Shown: one piece after another, positions 1 through 8,130 of the stretch
Layout of the letters: the number at the start of each line of letters is the position of its first letter
Position numbering within the stretch: the stretch's first letter is position 1
Assembly: GCA_002729515.1 (NCBI GenBank)
Contig: PBYF01000093.1
Coordinates: forward strand, 1 to 34,779
Reading direction: 5' to 3'
Source of the DNA: Deltaproteobacteria bacterium
Lineage (GTDB): Bacteria; Myxococcota_A; UBA9160; SMWR01
Length of the DNA stretch: 34,779 bases
Made by a program: the position numbers and the translations under genes
Notes under the pieces: generated by a model
What the model was told of the DNA's origin: nothing
Database searches by the model: none
What the model saw: only the letters and a program-made list of their open reading frames with translations

Positions 1-90
1 TCGGCCGGACTCGGCTCGCCGGCTGCAGACACGGCTTCGGCCGGACTCGGCTCGCCGGCTGCAGACACGGCTTCGGCCGGACTCGGCTCG
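1..90. repeat. 36-bp tandem repeat, 2.5 copies
   Basis: Positions 1-36 and 37-72 are identical 36-bp units; 73-90 is a third half copy that then diverges. On the minus strand the unit is in frame with the signal-peptide protein and encodes the 12-residue unit EPSPAEAVSAAG. The array reaches the window edge, so its copy number is unknown. Identical DNA, not just protein, suggests recent expansion by slippage. Confidence 0.9.
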
Positions 91-299
91 CTGGTCCCGC
101 GGGCCCTGGCACAGAGCGCCTCGTACCGGGCCTGATCGATATTCCCAGCGTCCCGAAGAATGCCGAGGATCTCGGCAGTGACCGATGTGCCGCAGTCCGC
201 ACTGGATTGGCCCACCTCATCGGCCCACACCGCCAGTGGAAAAAACACCGCACAGGCCACCGCAAGCCCAGCCACCCACGTAGAGATACGCACTCCCAC
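1..299 (-). CDS. Secreted protein, N-terminal part, porin-like (runs off window)
   Basis: Reading from GTG at 299, an open frame continues off the left edge without a stop. The start has AGGAGG six bases upstream; a second in-frame GTG lies two codons later. Residues 3-26 form a Sec signal peptide (RISTW, then a hydrophobic run ending AVWA before DEVGQ). The next segment, about residues 38-58, contains ILRDAGNIDQARYEALCARA. This resembles the short helical motif (x-L-x-x-G-x-I-x-x-x-x-Y-x-x-L) found at the mature N-terminus of many phosphate-selective-type outer-membrane porins. After it come tandem copies of EPSPAEAVSAAG encoded by a 36-bp DNA repeat. The barrel itself would lie outside the window, so porin identity is inferred from the N-terminus only; another exported protein with a linker of this type is possible. 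It lies downstream of the ligase/hydrolase fusion in the same direction, 133 bp away. Confidence 0.6.
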   Translation of the reverse strand, partial: MGVRISTWVAGLAVACAVFFPLAVWADEVGQSSADCGTSVTAEILGILRDAGNIDQARYEALCARARGTSEPSPAEAVSAAGEPSPAEAVSAAGEPSPA

Positions 300-432
300 C
301 TAGGACCTCCTCCTGGACGCCGAAGCCCAAGCCCGGCTGAGGGAATAGTAGGGCGAATGCGTGGAGGGATGCTCAAGGGAAGGTGGCAGAGAAAACTGGG
401 GTTCCGAACGCGCGCAACGCGTCACCCGCCGG

Positions 433-3042
433 TCACTCGGGCAGCGAAGCGCCCTTTCCAGGGGACACCGTTTGTGGGCCGGCGTCCCGAACGACGTAGA
501 AGAGGCAATCCTCGACCGCACAGCCGGGATCGTTCGTGATCATGATCGCAATGGCCTCGCGACGCGTCCGGACCTCCCCGTTTTCGATGGAGAAGAAACT
601 GTGGGCCACGTCGCTGCCGTCCCCGCGCAACGCCCGCAGCGGCCAGGAGCTCCCAGGTCGCACCCATCCGATCGTGTGGCCCGCGCGAAGCGTGCCGAAG
701 TTGTATTGATCCATGTCTGCGGCCACGGTCAGGTCGGCTTCGCTTTGCGGTCCATCGCCCACGGCGAGCCGGATACCCGGCACCGCCTCCACACGGACCG
801 GGTCGGTCACCACCCGCACGCCTGGGGACGCCACTTCGCCGATGCGAACGGCTCCCAGGAAGCGCTCGAGGCCGACGCCCGCGACCCCATCGGCAGCGGG
901 ATCACCAGCGCGGCCACATTCGATGACGACACTCGGAAATTCTTCCGCCGTGGCCTCCACCAGGGCTCCGAGACGCAGATCACTGTGCACGTAGCGGCTG
1001 GCAAAGAGCGCCACCAGTCCCAGCTCGGCCGGTCCCGCCGCCGGCCCTACCCCGTACGGGACACTGCGGCCAGTGTTGTTGTGGAGATCGACGAGCGCCT
1101 CGGGCCGCGCTGCTCGCAGAACCTCCAACACCTCGCGAGCGAGCGCGCCCTCGCTCCCGGCAAACGGCTCGCGGAAGCAGCGGTTCAGGTCCTGCGCGTC
1201 CGGGAGGCGCCGGAACGCGAACCCGGGAGCAGCGAGTGCAGCCTCGATGGAACCGATGACGAAAAGGGCATCGACGGCCGGCTCGAACCCCGCGCGCAGC
1301 AGGCCGTGCACGGCCCTCACTCCAGAAGGCTCGTTGCCGTGCAGCAGGGTGGTGACAACGCGAGTCCGAGACCGATCGCGGCCCGGGAGGCGCAATACAG
1401 CAGGTCCACCGAGACCGCGCAAAAAGTCCTCGATGCGCTCCGGGACTTCGTCCTTGCCCGGCGCCATGCGCACCGGAACGTCGCCGTCCCGTTCTTCGAG
1501 TGTCCATTCGTCAACCGATCGGCCGGAGCCCGCACGAGCGAGATAGGCCCCCAGCATCTCAGCGAGCGCGTGCGGCCGCCCGAGCCGGGGCTCGAGCGCT
1601 TCGATCGCACAGCTCTGCCAATGCGCACCGGTACGGCCGCTCGCCGCTCTGCGCAGCGCGACGCCGAGATAGCGCTCGCATTCAGCGGGCTCGACGCCCG
1701 CGTCGAGCAGACCGTCGCGAGCCACCGGCTCCAATCGCTCGATCAGCTCCGACGCCCGCATCGGTTGCGCCGCCGCGCCGGGCTCCGAGGGAAAGATCAG
1801 CTCCGCGGCGAGTCCGTCCTGGGCCGCTCGGTAGAAGTTATGCTCTGCCACTGCGAAGGCGAGGCCCTCACACCAGGCCTCGGCGTCCCGAGCGATACCG
1901 AGCGCCAGCCCGATGAGAAAGGCCGAATTCGCTGCCATGTCGAGCGCCGTCGGCCCCGCTGGAAGCCCACGCATCTCGATGCGCAGGTGGCCACCGCCGC
2001 CGGAGTCGTAGACGACGCGGTTCCAGTGCCAGATGGTCCCCTGATGAAGCCGCAGCTCGTCGAGCTGCGGCACCCCGCCGGATTGCACCGTTTCGAGGGG
2101 GTCCTCCTCGCCGACTATCGGAAGCAACAGATCGTGCCGAACGACATTGCGCTGGAAGAGCTCGAGCGCGCTCTCACCGACCCAACCCGATCCAAAAGCC
2201 ACCCGCGACTCGCGCATCGCATGGGCTTCCCGATCATCGACGGCCTGCTTGAAGAGCGCGACCCGGGTCTCCTGCCACAGCCGATGTCCCAGAAAAGTGG
2301 GTGAGTTGCCCGCGAGCGCGACGGCGGGAGCCGTGGCCAGCTGCACCGCGTTGAAGACCGGAGCAAAATCCGCCGGGTCGACGCGCAGGTGAAGCTGGAG
2401 AGAGGTATTGGCCCCCTCGAAAGTGACGTCGTCGCAGTGCACATCGAGCGGCTCCCTGCCGTCGATATGCATCTGGAACGGACCGTGCCGCACCTGGCGC
2501 AGCGCCGCTGAGAGCGCCCGGTAGCGCGGCTCGTCGGTCATGGCGCCGCGCTGGAGGTCCGCCTCGCGGAGCGTAGGGAGGATCCCGATCACCGCGACGT
2601 CGCCGTCGTGGGCTTGCGCAGCCCGGCGTACTTCTTCGACCGCTTCGTGCATCTCGCGCTCGAGGTGGGCGAAGGGCCGTCCAGCCAGCGCCGTAGGGCG
2701 CAGGTTGCACTCCAGATTGAAGCGGTCGAGTTCCACCGTGAGCCGGTCGTCCAAGCTGTCCGCCAGGACCTCGCGGTTCAGCGGAAGCGGGCGTCCGGCG
2801 CCGTCGATGAGGAAGAGTTCGAGCTCCGCACCCAGAGAGCGCGGCCCAACGCCGAAACCGGGACGGTCGAGCAGGCCGCGCATGGCATCGAGGCTCCGCG
2901 CGAGACGCTCCGAAAACTGCCTGTAGTCGTCCGCGTCGAAATGCTCGCGCTCGACCCGAAGCCCCATCCATTTTCCCCCAGGCGCCCGGAACATAGCCCC
3001 GGCTTCGGTCGCTGCGCACAAGGCTTCCCAATCCAATCCCAC
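433..3042 (-). CDS. Fused GCS2-type carboxylate-amine ligase and AstE/aspartoacylase-type zinc hydrolase
   Basis: Two enzyme domains lie in one 869-residue chain. Residues about 70-410 match the glutamate-cysteine ligase family 2 (YbdK-like) fold: GAELELF near 71-77, HIDGREPLD near 192, TIWHWNR near 336-342, and GHLRIEMRGLPAGPT at 351-365. These ligases couple a carboxylate to an amine using ATP. Residues about 555-740 match the succinylglutamate desuccinylase/aspartoacylase family. The zinc and substrate residues are all visible: HGNE (H568, E571), DLNR (N620, R621), DLHNNTG (H654) and IECG (E708). The C-terminal about 130 residues are a beta-rich tail as in aspartoacylases. One chain would therefore form and cleave related amide bonds, or process a gamma-glutamyl or N-acyl compound. 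That link is inference. The start is GTG without a clear Shine-Dalgarno sequence. The small lipoprotein lies 69 bp upstream on the same strand. Confidence 0.85.
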   Translation of the reverse strand: MGLDWEALCAATEAGAMFRAPGGKWMGLRVEREHFDADDYRQFSERLARSLDAMRGLLDRPGFGVGPRSLGAELELFLIDGAGRPLPLNREVLADSLDDRLTVELDRFNLECNLRPTALAGRPFAHLEREMHEAVEEVRRAAQAHDGDVAVIGILPTLREADLQRGAMTDEPRYRALSAALRQVRHGPFQMHIDGREPLDVHCDDVTFEGANTSLQLHLRVDPADFAPVFNAVQLATAPAVALAGNSPTFLGHRLWQETRVALFKQAVDDREAHAMRESRVAFGSGWVGESALELFQRNVVRHDLLLPIVGEEDPLETVQSGGVPQLDELRLHQGTIWHWNRVVYDSGGGGHLRIEMRGLPAGPTALDMAANSAFLIGLALGIARDAEAWCEGLAFAVAEHNFYRAAQDGLAAELIFPSEPGAAAQPMRASELIERLEPVARDGLLDAGVEPAECERYLGVALRRAASGRTGAHWQSCAIEALEPRLGRPHALAEMLGAYLARAGSGRSVDEWTLEERDGDVPVRMAPGKDEVPERIEDFLRGLGGPAVLRLPGRDRSRTRVVTTLLHGNEPSGVRAVHGLLRAGFEPAVDALFVIGSIEAALAAPGFAFRRLPDAQDLNRCFREPFAGSEGALAREVLEVLRAARPEALVDLHNNTGRSVPYGVGPAAGPAELGLVALFASRYVHSDLRLGALVEATAEEFPSVVIECGRAGDPAADGVAGVGLERFLGAVRIGEVASPGVRVVTDPVRVEAVPGIRLAVGDGPQSEADLTVAADMDQYNFGTLRAGHTIGWVRPGSSWPLRALRGDGSDVAHSFFSIENGEVRTRREAIAIMITNDPGCAVEDCLFYVVRDAGPQTVSPGKGASLPE

Positions 3043-3111
3043 TCGACCGAACGGGAGCAGAAGCCGAGCCTCCGGAAACCGCGGGGGTCCCGAGGAGACG
3101 CCGGGCGGCGC

Positions 3112-3369
3112 CTAAGGCGTGGCGGTATCCCGAGAGCTCGACGCGTGGACGTAGACGCAGCTCACCCATCGCTTGCGCACCACGAGCGTGCGGTGGCGCA
3201 CGGCCACCCGGCAGCGCTGACCGTCTTCGCGGATCTCCAGCAGCCGGCCCTCCCCCGACCAGAAGCTTCCCGCACGCATGTCCACGTGAACAGGCGTCCC
3301 GGCTGCCGGCAGCAGGCAACCCGAAAGAACCAGGCAGAGCGAGATCAGGCTGAATCGAAACCTTCGCAT
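3112..3369 (-). CDS. Small predicted lipoprotein, unknown function
   Basis: This 85-residue protein begins MRRFRFSLISLCLVLSGCL: a positively charged n-region, a hydrophobic stretch and the lipobox LSGC, giving a lipidated Cys18. The mature part of about 67 residues contains GSFWSGEGRLLEIREDGQRC and further beta-strand-like segments, with two more cysteines (in GQRC and VSC) that could form a disulfide in the periplasm. I do not recognise a family. It precedes the ligase/hydrolase fusion on the same strand by 69 bp and may be co-transcribed. The ATG is preceded closely by GGAGGG. It diverges from the DUF418 gene across 74 bp. Confidence 0.65.
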   Translation of the reverse strand: MRRFRFSLISLCLVLSGCLLPAAGTPVHVDMRAGSFWSGEGRLLEIREDGQRCRVAVRHRTLVVRKRWVSCVYVHASSSRDTATP

Positions 3370-3443
3370 GCCCTCCGCATCGGTCCGGAAGGACCCGCGC
3401 TGAAGCGGGGCGCGTCTGACCCTCCACCGCTACGCTCCCGGGC

Positions 3444-4565
3444 GTGCCTCTCGCACCCACGGCGCCCGGCGAGCGCCTCGTCCAGCTAGACGTCCTGCGC
3501 GGCCTCGCCCTGTTCGGTGTCCTGTTGGAGAACCTCCAGCACTTCGTGGTGCCGTCCTACGCAGCTTTCGCAGCAGGACCGGACGCGACGTGGCTCGACC
3601 AGACCGCCCTCGGTGCCGTGCGACTCCTGTGCGACAACAAGGTCTACGCGATCTTCGCCTTCCTGTTCGGGTACGGCATCGCGCTCCAGATGCGGCGCAC
3701 CGAATCGGGTTTCGTCGGGATCCACCTCTGGCGCATGGCAATCCTGTTCCTGATTGGTGTAGCCCATTCGATGCTCTGGGATGGCGATATCCTGGCGACC
3801 TACGCACTGCTGGGCATTCTGCTCCTACCGCTTCGAAATCGGCGGGACTCCGTCCTCCGCAGTGTGACCGTCGGCGGCCTCGTGGCACCCAGCCTGGTCT
3901 TCCTGAGCCTGGTCGCCTGGGCAGGGACTCTCGACCTGACGGCACGCGATGCCCTGGCCGAATCGGTGGCGGCTCATACCTACCCCCTGCGCCAGAGCAG
4001 CTTCGCCTTCGCCGCCTTCACGTTGGGACTCGCGAGCGGCCGTCGAGGCGCGCTCGCGGATGCGGCTCGCTTCGTCGCACGCACGCGGTCGGCACTGGTG
4101 CCAGCGCTCGTCGTAGGTGGCCTCTGCAATATTGCCGCGCTTCCGCTGCTCGATTCTCCGGGCCAGGGCAGCTTGTCGAAGTCCGGTATCGCAATCGAGG
4201 TCCTGCTGGCCATCGCCACCCCGACACTGGCATTCGTCTACGTCCACCTCGCGCTACATCTCTTTACCCGGCCCGATTGGAGCGCCCGCTTGAGACCCAT
4301 TGCGGACGTCGGCCGCACGACGCTCACGAACTACCTGCTCCAATCGGCGGTCGGCGTGGCTGTACTCGCCCGCACCGGGCTCGGTCCACTCGGACCCATC
4401 ACCCCGCCCGTGGGCATCGTCCTGGCCGTTGCACTCTTCGCGGCCCAGGTGGCCGCCAGCCGCTGGTGGCTCGCACGCTTCCGCTTCGGACCCGTCGAGT
4501 GGCTCTGGCGCGCGGCGACGTACGGAACTCTGCCGCCGCTACGCGTCCCAGGACAGGGTCGCTAG
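3444..4565 (+). CDS. DUF418 family multi-spanning membrane protein (YeiB-like)
   Basis: The 373-residue protein shows the features of DUF418/YeiB inner-membrane proteins: an N-terminal LDVLRGLALFGVLLENL, then AIFAFLFGYGIALQ, then WRMAILFLIGVAHSMLWDGDILATYALLGILLLPL. The C-terminal half carries RTTLTNYLLQS and ends VEWLWRAATYG, typical of the family's C-terminal domain. About nine to ten hydrophobic segments are visible. The molecular role of the family is not established; transport or envelope-related functions have been suggested. The GTG start lacks a Shine-Dalgarno sequence. A TACGCT hexamer sits 7 bp upstream, which could be a -10 element of a leaderless transcript. The 3' end overlaps the convergent CoA-transferase gene by 4 bp (CTAG). 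Confidence 0.85.
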   Translation: MPLAPTAPGERLVQLDVLRGLALFGVLLENLQHFVVPSYAAFAAGPDATWLDQTALGAVRLLCDNKVYAIFAFLFGYGIALQMRRTESGFVGIHLWRMAILFLIGVAHSMLWDGDILATYALLGILLLPLRNRRDSVLRSVTVGGLVAPSLVFLSLVAWAGTLDLTARDALAESVAAHTYPLRQSSFAFAAFTLGLASGRRGALADAARFVARTRSALVPALVVGGLCNIAALPLLDSPGQGSLSKSGIAIEVLLAIATPTLAFVYVHLALHLFTRPDWSARLRPIADVGRTTLTNYLLQSAVGVAVLARTGLGPLGPITPPVGIVLAVALFAAQVAASRWWLARFRFGPVEWLWRAATYGTLPPLRVPGQGR

Positions 4566-5740
4566 AGCACCTCTTCCCGGCGAAGCCGCTCGATTTCCGG
4601 AGGCGGCACCCCACACTCTTGAAGCACCTCGTCGGTATGCTCCCCGTGGAGCGGCGGACAACGGTCGATACGTCCCGGCGTCTCCGAGAGCTTCACGGGA
4701 AGTCCTGTGGTGCGGAAGGTGCCGAGTTCGGGGTGGGGGAGTTCGACGAGCATGCGTCGCGCCAGCACCTGAGGATCGGCAAAGACCTGCTCGAGATCGA
4801 GCACGGGGCCGGCCGGAACGCCCGCGGCATTGATCCGTTCGACCCAGACACCCACGTCGGCGCCCGCGAGCGCCACTTCCATTTCGGACGTCAGTTCGGC
4901 GCGGTGACGCACCCGGGCAGCCGGAGCCGAGAAGCGCTCGTCCTGGATCCATTCCGCGTGCCCCAGGACACCGGCCAGCTTCTCCCACATGGCTTCCTGG
5001 GCCGCCGCGATATTGATCCAGCCATCGCGGGCGCGGAAGCGACCGTAAGGCGCCGACAACGGGTGATGCTGACCGGCCGGACCCGGGTGCTCGCCACCCT
5101 CGAAGTACATACCCGCAGCCCAGGAGAGAACACCGACCATCGCTTCGAGAAGCGAGGTGTCCACCACCTGCCCGCGACCCGTGCGTTCCCGGACGCGGAG
5201 GGCGAGCTGAATGCCGTGAGCTGCAAAGAGCCCCGCGAGCAGGTCCGCGATCGCGAGGCCCGCGCGGGTAGGTCCACTCTCCTCGGTCCCCGTCAGACTC
5301 ATGAAGCCGCTCTCGCCTTGGGCGATCTGGTCGAACCCGGGCCGATCGCGGCTCGGACCGTCGGCGCCGTAGCCCGAGATCGCGCAGTAGACGAGACCCG
5401 GGTGGCGCTCGAGCAGCAATTCCGACCCCAGACCCAGGCGTGTCATGACGCCGGGGCGAAAATTCTCGACGACGACGTCGAACCGCGGGAGCAGGCGCAA
5501 GAAGAGCGCCCTGCCCGCATCGCGGCGCAGATCCAACGTCACCGAGCGCTTGCCCCGGTTGCTCGACAGGAAGAAGTAGCTGTCGCTTTTGGCCCCGGCG
5601 GGCCGAAACTCGCGGCCTTCGCGCGGCTCTAGCTTCACGACATCCGCGCCGTAATCGGCCAGCAACATCGTGCAGAAGGGACCGGCCAGGTAGCGGGTGA
5701 GATCGAGCACCCGGACACCGGCCAGCGGCGCTTCGACCAC
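4562..5740 (-). CDS. CaiB/BaiF family class III CoA-transferase (first copy)
   Basis: This 392-residue protein, the full family length, would move CoA from an acyl-CoA donor to a free carboxylic acid in the cytoplasm. Landmarks are GVRVLDLTRYLAGPFCTMLLADYGADVVKLE at 8-38, SSNRGKRSVTLDL near 59-71, VVVENFRPGVMTRLGL near 89-104, and the conserved RERTGRGQ-VD-SLLEAM segment. The predicted catalytic aspartate is D166 in GLAIADLLAG, aligned by motif with Asp169 of formyl-CoA transferase. The GTG start follows directly on the crotonase stop (TGAGTG), so the two are translationally coupled and form one unit. The coupling suggests a CoA ester made or used by the crotonase-like partner. The natural acid is not predictable. 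Confidence 0.92.
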   Translation of the reverse strand: MVEAPLAGVRVLDLTRYLAGPFCTMLLADYGADVVKLEPREGREFRPAGAKSDSYFFLSSNRGKRSVTLDLRRDAGRALFLRLLPRFDVVVENFRPGVMTRLGLGSELLLERHPGLVYCAISGYGADGPSRDRPGFDQIAQGESGFMSLTGTEESGPTRAGLAIADLLAGLFAAHGIQLALRVRERTGRGQVVDTSLLEAMVGVLSWAAGMYFEGGEHPGPAGQHHPLSAPYGRFRARDGWINIAAAQEAMWEKLAGVLGHAEWIQDERFSAPAARVRHRAELTSEMEVALAGADVGVWVERINAAGVPAGPVLDLEQVFADPQVLARRMLVELPHPELGTFRTTGLPVKLSETPGRIDRCPPLHGEHTDEVLQECGVPPPEIERLRREEVL

Positions 5741-6523
5741 TCAGCAACCCTTGAATGAAGGCCGGCGCTTTTCGAGGAAGGCCCGCATCCCCTCGCGGTA
5801 GTCCTCGCTCTCCATGCAGGTGCGAACACTCGCCTCCAGGCCCTCGGCGTCGCGCTCGGCAAGCGGTCGATGCAGCTCCGATACGATCCGCTTGACGCTC
5901 CGCAGCGTAAGCGGAGCATTTTCGGAAATCTGGATCGCGGTCTCGCGCACCGTGGCCTCGAGATCCGCCTTCGCAACCACCCCGTTGACGAGACCCATGC
6001 GCAGCGCCTCATCGGCACTGAAGCGCCGTGCCGTGAAGAAGATCTCCTTCGCCGCGGAAGGCCCGACGAGGTCTACGAGAACCTCCAGCCCGCCCGGCGC
6101 GTACCCGAGACCCAGGCGCGCCGCCGGAATCGCGAACACGGCATCATCGGCGGCGTAGCGCATATCCGCCGCGAGCGAGATCCCGACGCCGCCGCCGACG
6201 CAGAAGCCGTGGATCATGGCGAGCACCGGCTTTTCGAGCCGTGCAAGCGCCCGCATGGCCGCGCCGTTGTCCAGCGCGTAGCGACCTGCCGCGTCGCCGG
6301 TCCGCTTTTCCTCGAACTCCGAAATGTCCGCACCCGATACGAAGGCGACCTCGCCCGCACCGCGCAGCACGATCACCCGCACCGCGTCGTCAGCCCCAAG
6401 GGAATCGGCGATGTCGGGGATGGCGCGCCACATCTCGACCGAGATCGCGTTGCGCCGCTCCGGATGGTCGAAAACGATCCACCCGATGCCCCCTTCCCTC
6501 TCGACGCGAACTCGGCCACCCAC
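5741..6523 (-). CDS. Crotonase (enoyl-CoA hydratase/isomerase) family protein lacking both hydratase glutamates
   Basis: From GTG at 6523 this gives 260 residues, normal for a crotonase. Family marks are FVSGADISEF (61-70) and IHGFCVGGGVGISLAADMRYA (104-124), which supply the two oxyanion-hole glycines, followed by RLGLGYAPGG and a C-terminal helical trimerisation region. Against rat enoyl-CoA hydratase, the residue matching Glu144 (GGGCE) is G114 and the one matching Glu164 (QPE) is A134. Straight enoyl-CoA hydration is therefore unlikely. Decarboxylase, isomerase, hydrolase or ring-cleaving members of the superfamily use other residues. The open frame extends much further upstream, but only from here on is the sequence protein-like. 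TAGACT lies 7 bp before the GTG and there is no Shine-Dalgarno sequence. It is coupled to the CoA-transferase at TGAGTG. Confidence 0.85.
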   Translation of the reverse strand: MGGRVRVEREGGIGWIVFDHPERRNAISVEMWRAIPDIADSLGADDAVRVIVLRGAGEVAFVSGADISEFEEKRTGDAAGRYALDNGAAMRALARLEKPVLAMIHGFCVGGGVGISLAADMRYAADDAVFAIPAARLGLGYAPGGLEVLVDLVGPSAAKEIFFTARRFSADEALRMGLVNGVVAKADLEATVRETAIQISENAPLTLRSVKRIVSELHRPLAERDAEGLEASVRTCMESEDYREGMRAFLEKRRPSFKGC

Positions 6524-6894
6524 GGCGCACAGTCTACCACCGAGTGAGATCGCCTCTCGACGGGCCGGTCCGAGACCGCGCTGCGCGGGAGTGGAATGCC
6601 GAATGGATGGGGGCGGAACGCACCCCGCTCCGGAACGGGCCCGGGAGTAGCAATTGGTGGATCGATCAACTGCGAGCCGGGCACGGCGAACGCAACCACC
6701 AGCCTGTCTCATGTGCCGAGGAATCCGGGCGTCCAGGAGAATGCGGCGAATCAGGCAGGAGCACGAGCAATTGGAGACCCGGGCGGCAGAGTGCTTCGAG
6801 TACCCATTTTCAACCGAGCGAACTCCGGGCAGAAGCAGACCTTCTGCCTTGAATTCGGATTCGTCTGTAAGTGGGGGCGCAGCGCCGCGGATCG
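6524..6894. other. Gene-free 371-bp stretch with one hairpin
   Basis: This lies between the alcohol dehydrogenase stop and the crotonase start, both on minus. Short open frames exist on both strands but show no protein-like composition or start signals. The only structure I see is the inverted repeat at 6828-6848. Near the right end of the crotonase leader a TAGACT hexamer could be its -10 element. No RNA gene is recognisable. Confidence 0.5.
6828..6848 (-). terminator. Perfect 8-bp hairpin downstream of alcohol dehydrogenase
   Basis: GGCAGAAG at 6828-6835 and CTTCTGCC at 6841-6848 are perfect complements around a 5-nt loop, 46 bp past the dehydrogenase stop on the minus strand. No T-run follows on either strand, so this is at best a weak or factor-dependent terminator or an RNA 3'-end stabiliser. 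Confidence 0.35.
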
Positions 6895-7974
6895 CTAGCG
6901 TCCAACCTCCAGAACGGAGCGGATTACCTCGCCGGCCTGCATGGCGCGGAATGCCTCGTTGACGTCTTCGAGAGGCATGCGCCGCGTGATCATGCCCTCG
7001 AGGTCGAGCTTGCCGGCCTTCCAGAGCCGCAGCAGGCGCGGGAAGTCCACCCGCACGTTGGCGCCCCCGTACATCGAGCCCTTGAGCGTCTTGTCGCCGT
7101 AGAACAATTCGAAGGCGTTGAACGTGATCTCTTCCGTAATGCGCCCGACCCCCACGACGACCGCCGTTCCGCCGCGCCGCGCCAGGTCGTAGCACTGCCG
7201 GATGGTCGCCGGGTGCCCAACACACTCGAGCACGTAGTCGAATCCCTCGCCAGCGGTCACGTCGTTCTTCACGCCATCGATGTCATCCGGTTTCACCGCG
7301 TGCGTGGCTCCGAAGTTCTTGGCGAGATCGTGCTTCGATTCCACCGGATCCACCGCAACGATCTCGGCCGCGCCGGCGATACGCGCACCCTGGATCGCCG
7401 AGATTCCCACCCCGCCGCAACCGATCACCGCGACCGACGAACCGGGCGAAATCGCCGCGGTGTTGATCGCAGCCCCCACGCCGGTCGTGACTCCGCAGCC
7501 GACCAACGAAACGATTTCGAGCGGAATGTCGGGGTCCACCTTCACCACGGCATTCTCCGGAATGATCATCTCCTCGGCGAAGGTGCCGAGTCCCGTCATC
7601 CCGCCCATCTGCTTGCCGTCAACGATGAAGTGCGGCGTGATGGCCATCTGCAGCATGGTTTCGCAGAGGTTCGCCTGCCCCCGCAGACACGCCTTGCAAG
7701 TTCGGCACGCCGGTGTGAACGCAAGGATCACCGGGTCTCCGGCCGCGACCTCCGTGACTCCAGCACCCACTTCCTTCACGATCCCGGCACCCTCGTGTCC
7801 CAGTACACAGGGAGTTCCCGATGGAATCGTTCCGTTCTGCGCCGACACGTCCGAGTGGCAGACCCCACTCGACACAATTTTCACGTGGACCTCGCCGGGA
7901 CCCAGGTCGGTCAGCGAAACGTCGTCACGGACGTCGAGTTCCTTGTTCAGATCCCATAGAACGGCGGCCTTCAT
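6895..7974 (-). CDS. Zinc-dependent medium-chain alcohol dehydrogenase (class III-like)
   Basis: The 359-residue medium-chain dehydrogenase has all expected metal ligands. The catalytic zinc site uses C39 (GVCHSD), H60-E61 (GHEGAG) and C160 (VGCGVTTG). The structural zinc site uses C90, C93, C96 and C104 in CRTCKACLRGQANLC. The Rossmann motif GCGGVG is at 185-190, and an Asp follows strand beta-2 (IVAVDP), favouring NAD(H) over NADP(H). Layout and length match the class III/NDMA-type branch that oxidises primary alcohols or S-hydroxymethyl thiols. The substrate is not readable. The ATG at 7974 has GAGGAG seven bases upstream, a clear ribosome site. It is divergent from the metallo-beta-lactamase gene and likely monocistronic or weakly linked to the crotonase 371 bp downstream. 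Confidence 0.93.
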   Translation of the reverse strand: MKAAVLWDLNKELDVRDDVSLTDLGPGEVHVKIVSSGVCHSDVSAQNGTIPSGTPCVLGHEGAGIVKEVGAGVTEVAAGDPVILAFTPACRTCKACLRGQANLCETMLQMAITPHFIVDGKQMGGMTGLGTFAEEMIIPENAVVKVDPDIPLEIVSLVGCGVTTGVGAAINTAAISPGSSVAVIGCGGVGISAIQGARIAGAAEIVAVDPVESKHDLAKNFGATHAVKPDDIDGVKNDVTAGEGFDYVLECVGHPATIRQCYDLARRGGTAVVVGVGRITEEITFNAFELFYGDKTLKGSMYGGANVRVDFPRLLRLWKAGKLDLEGMITRRMPLEDVNEAFRAMQAGEVIRSVLEVGR

Positions 7975-8130
7975 GCGGTTTCTCCTCGGATACGGGGATA
8001 CAGGATGCGCTCGAAGCCGAGCAGCCTACCCGAAGGAACCGGAAGGCGGCAAGCCCGGCCCGGAAACCCGCACGGCCGGCTGGATGGCGTAGTCTTGTCG
8101 CCTTGTCCCCTCGATACTGGAAGAAAAAAC

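Noticed and set aside
361-2304. Long plus-strand open frame of 647 codons
   Set aside because: It lies fully opposite the ligase/hydrolase fusion, has an Arg/His-rich composition and no family motifs; it is a GC-rich antisense shadow.
3590-5632. 680-codon plus-strand open frame
   Set aside because: It crosses the DUF418 gene in another frame and the antisense of the CoA-transferase; no protein features of its own.
6524-7225. Upstream extension of the crotonase frame to 494 codons
   Set aside because: The extra residues overlap the alcohol dehydrogenase gene and show no crotonase similarity; GTG 6523 starts the family match.
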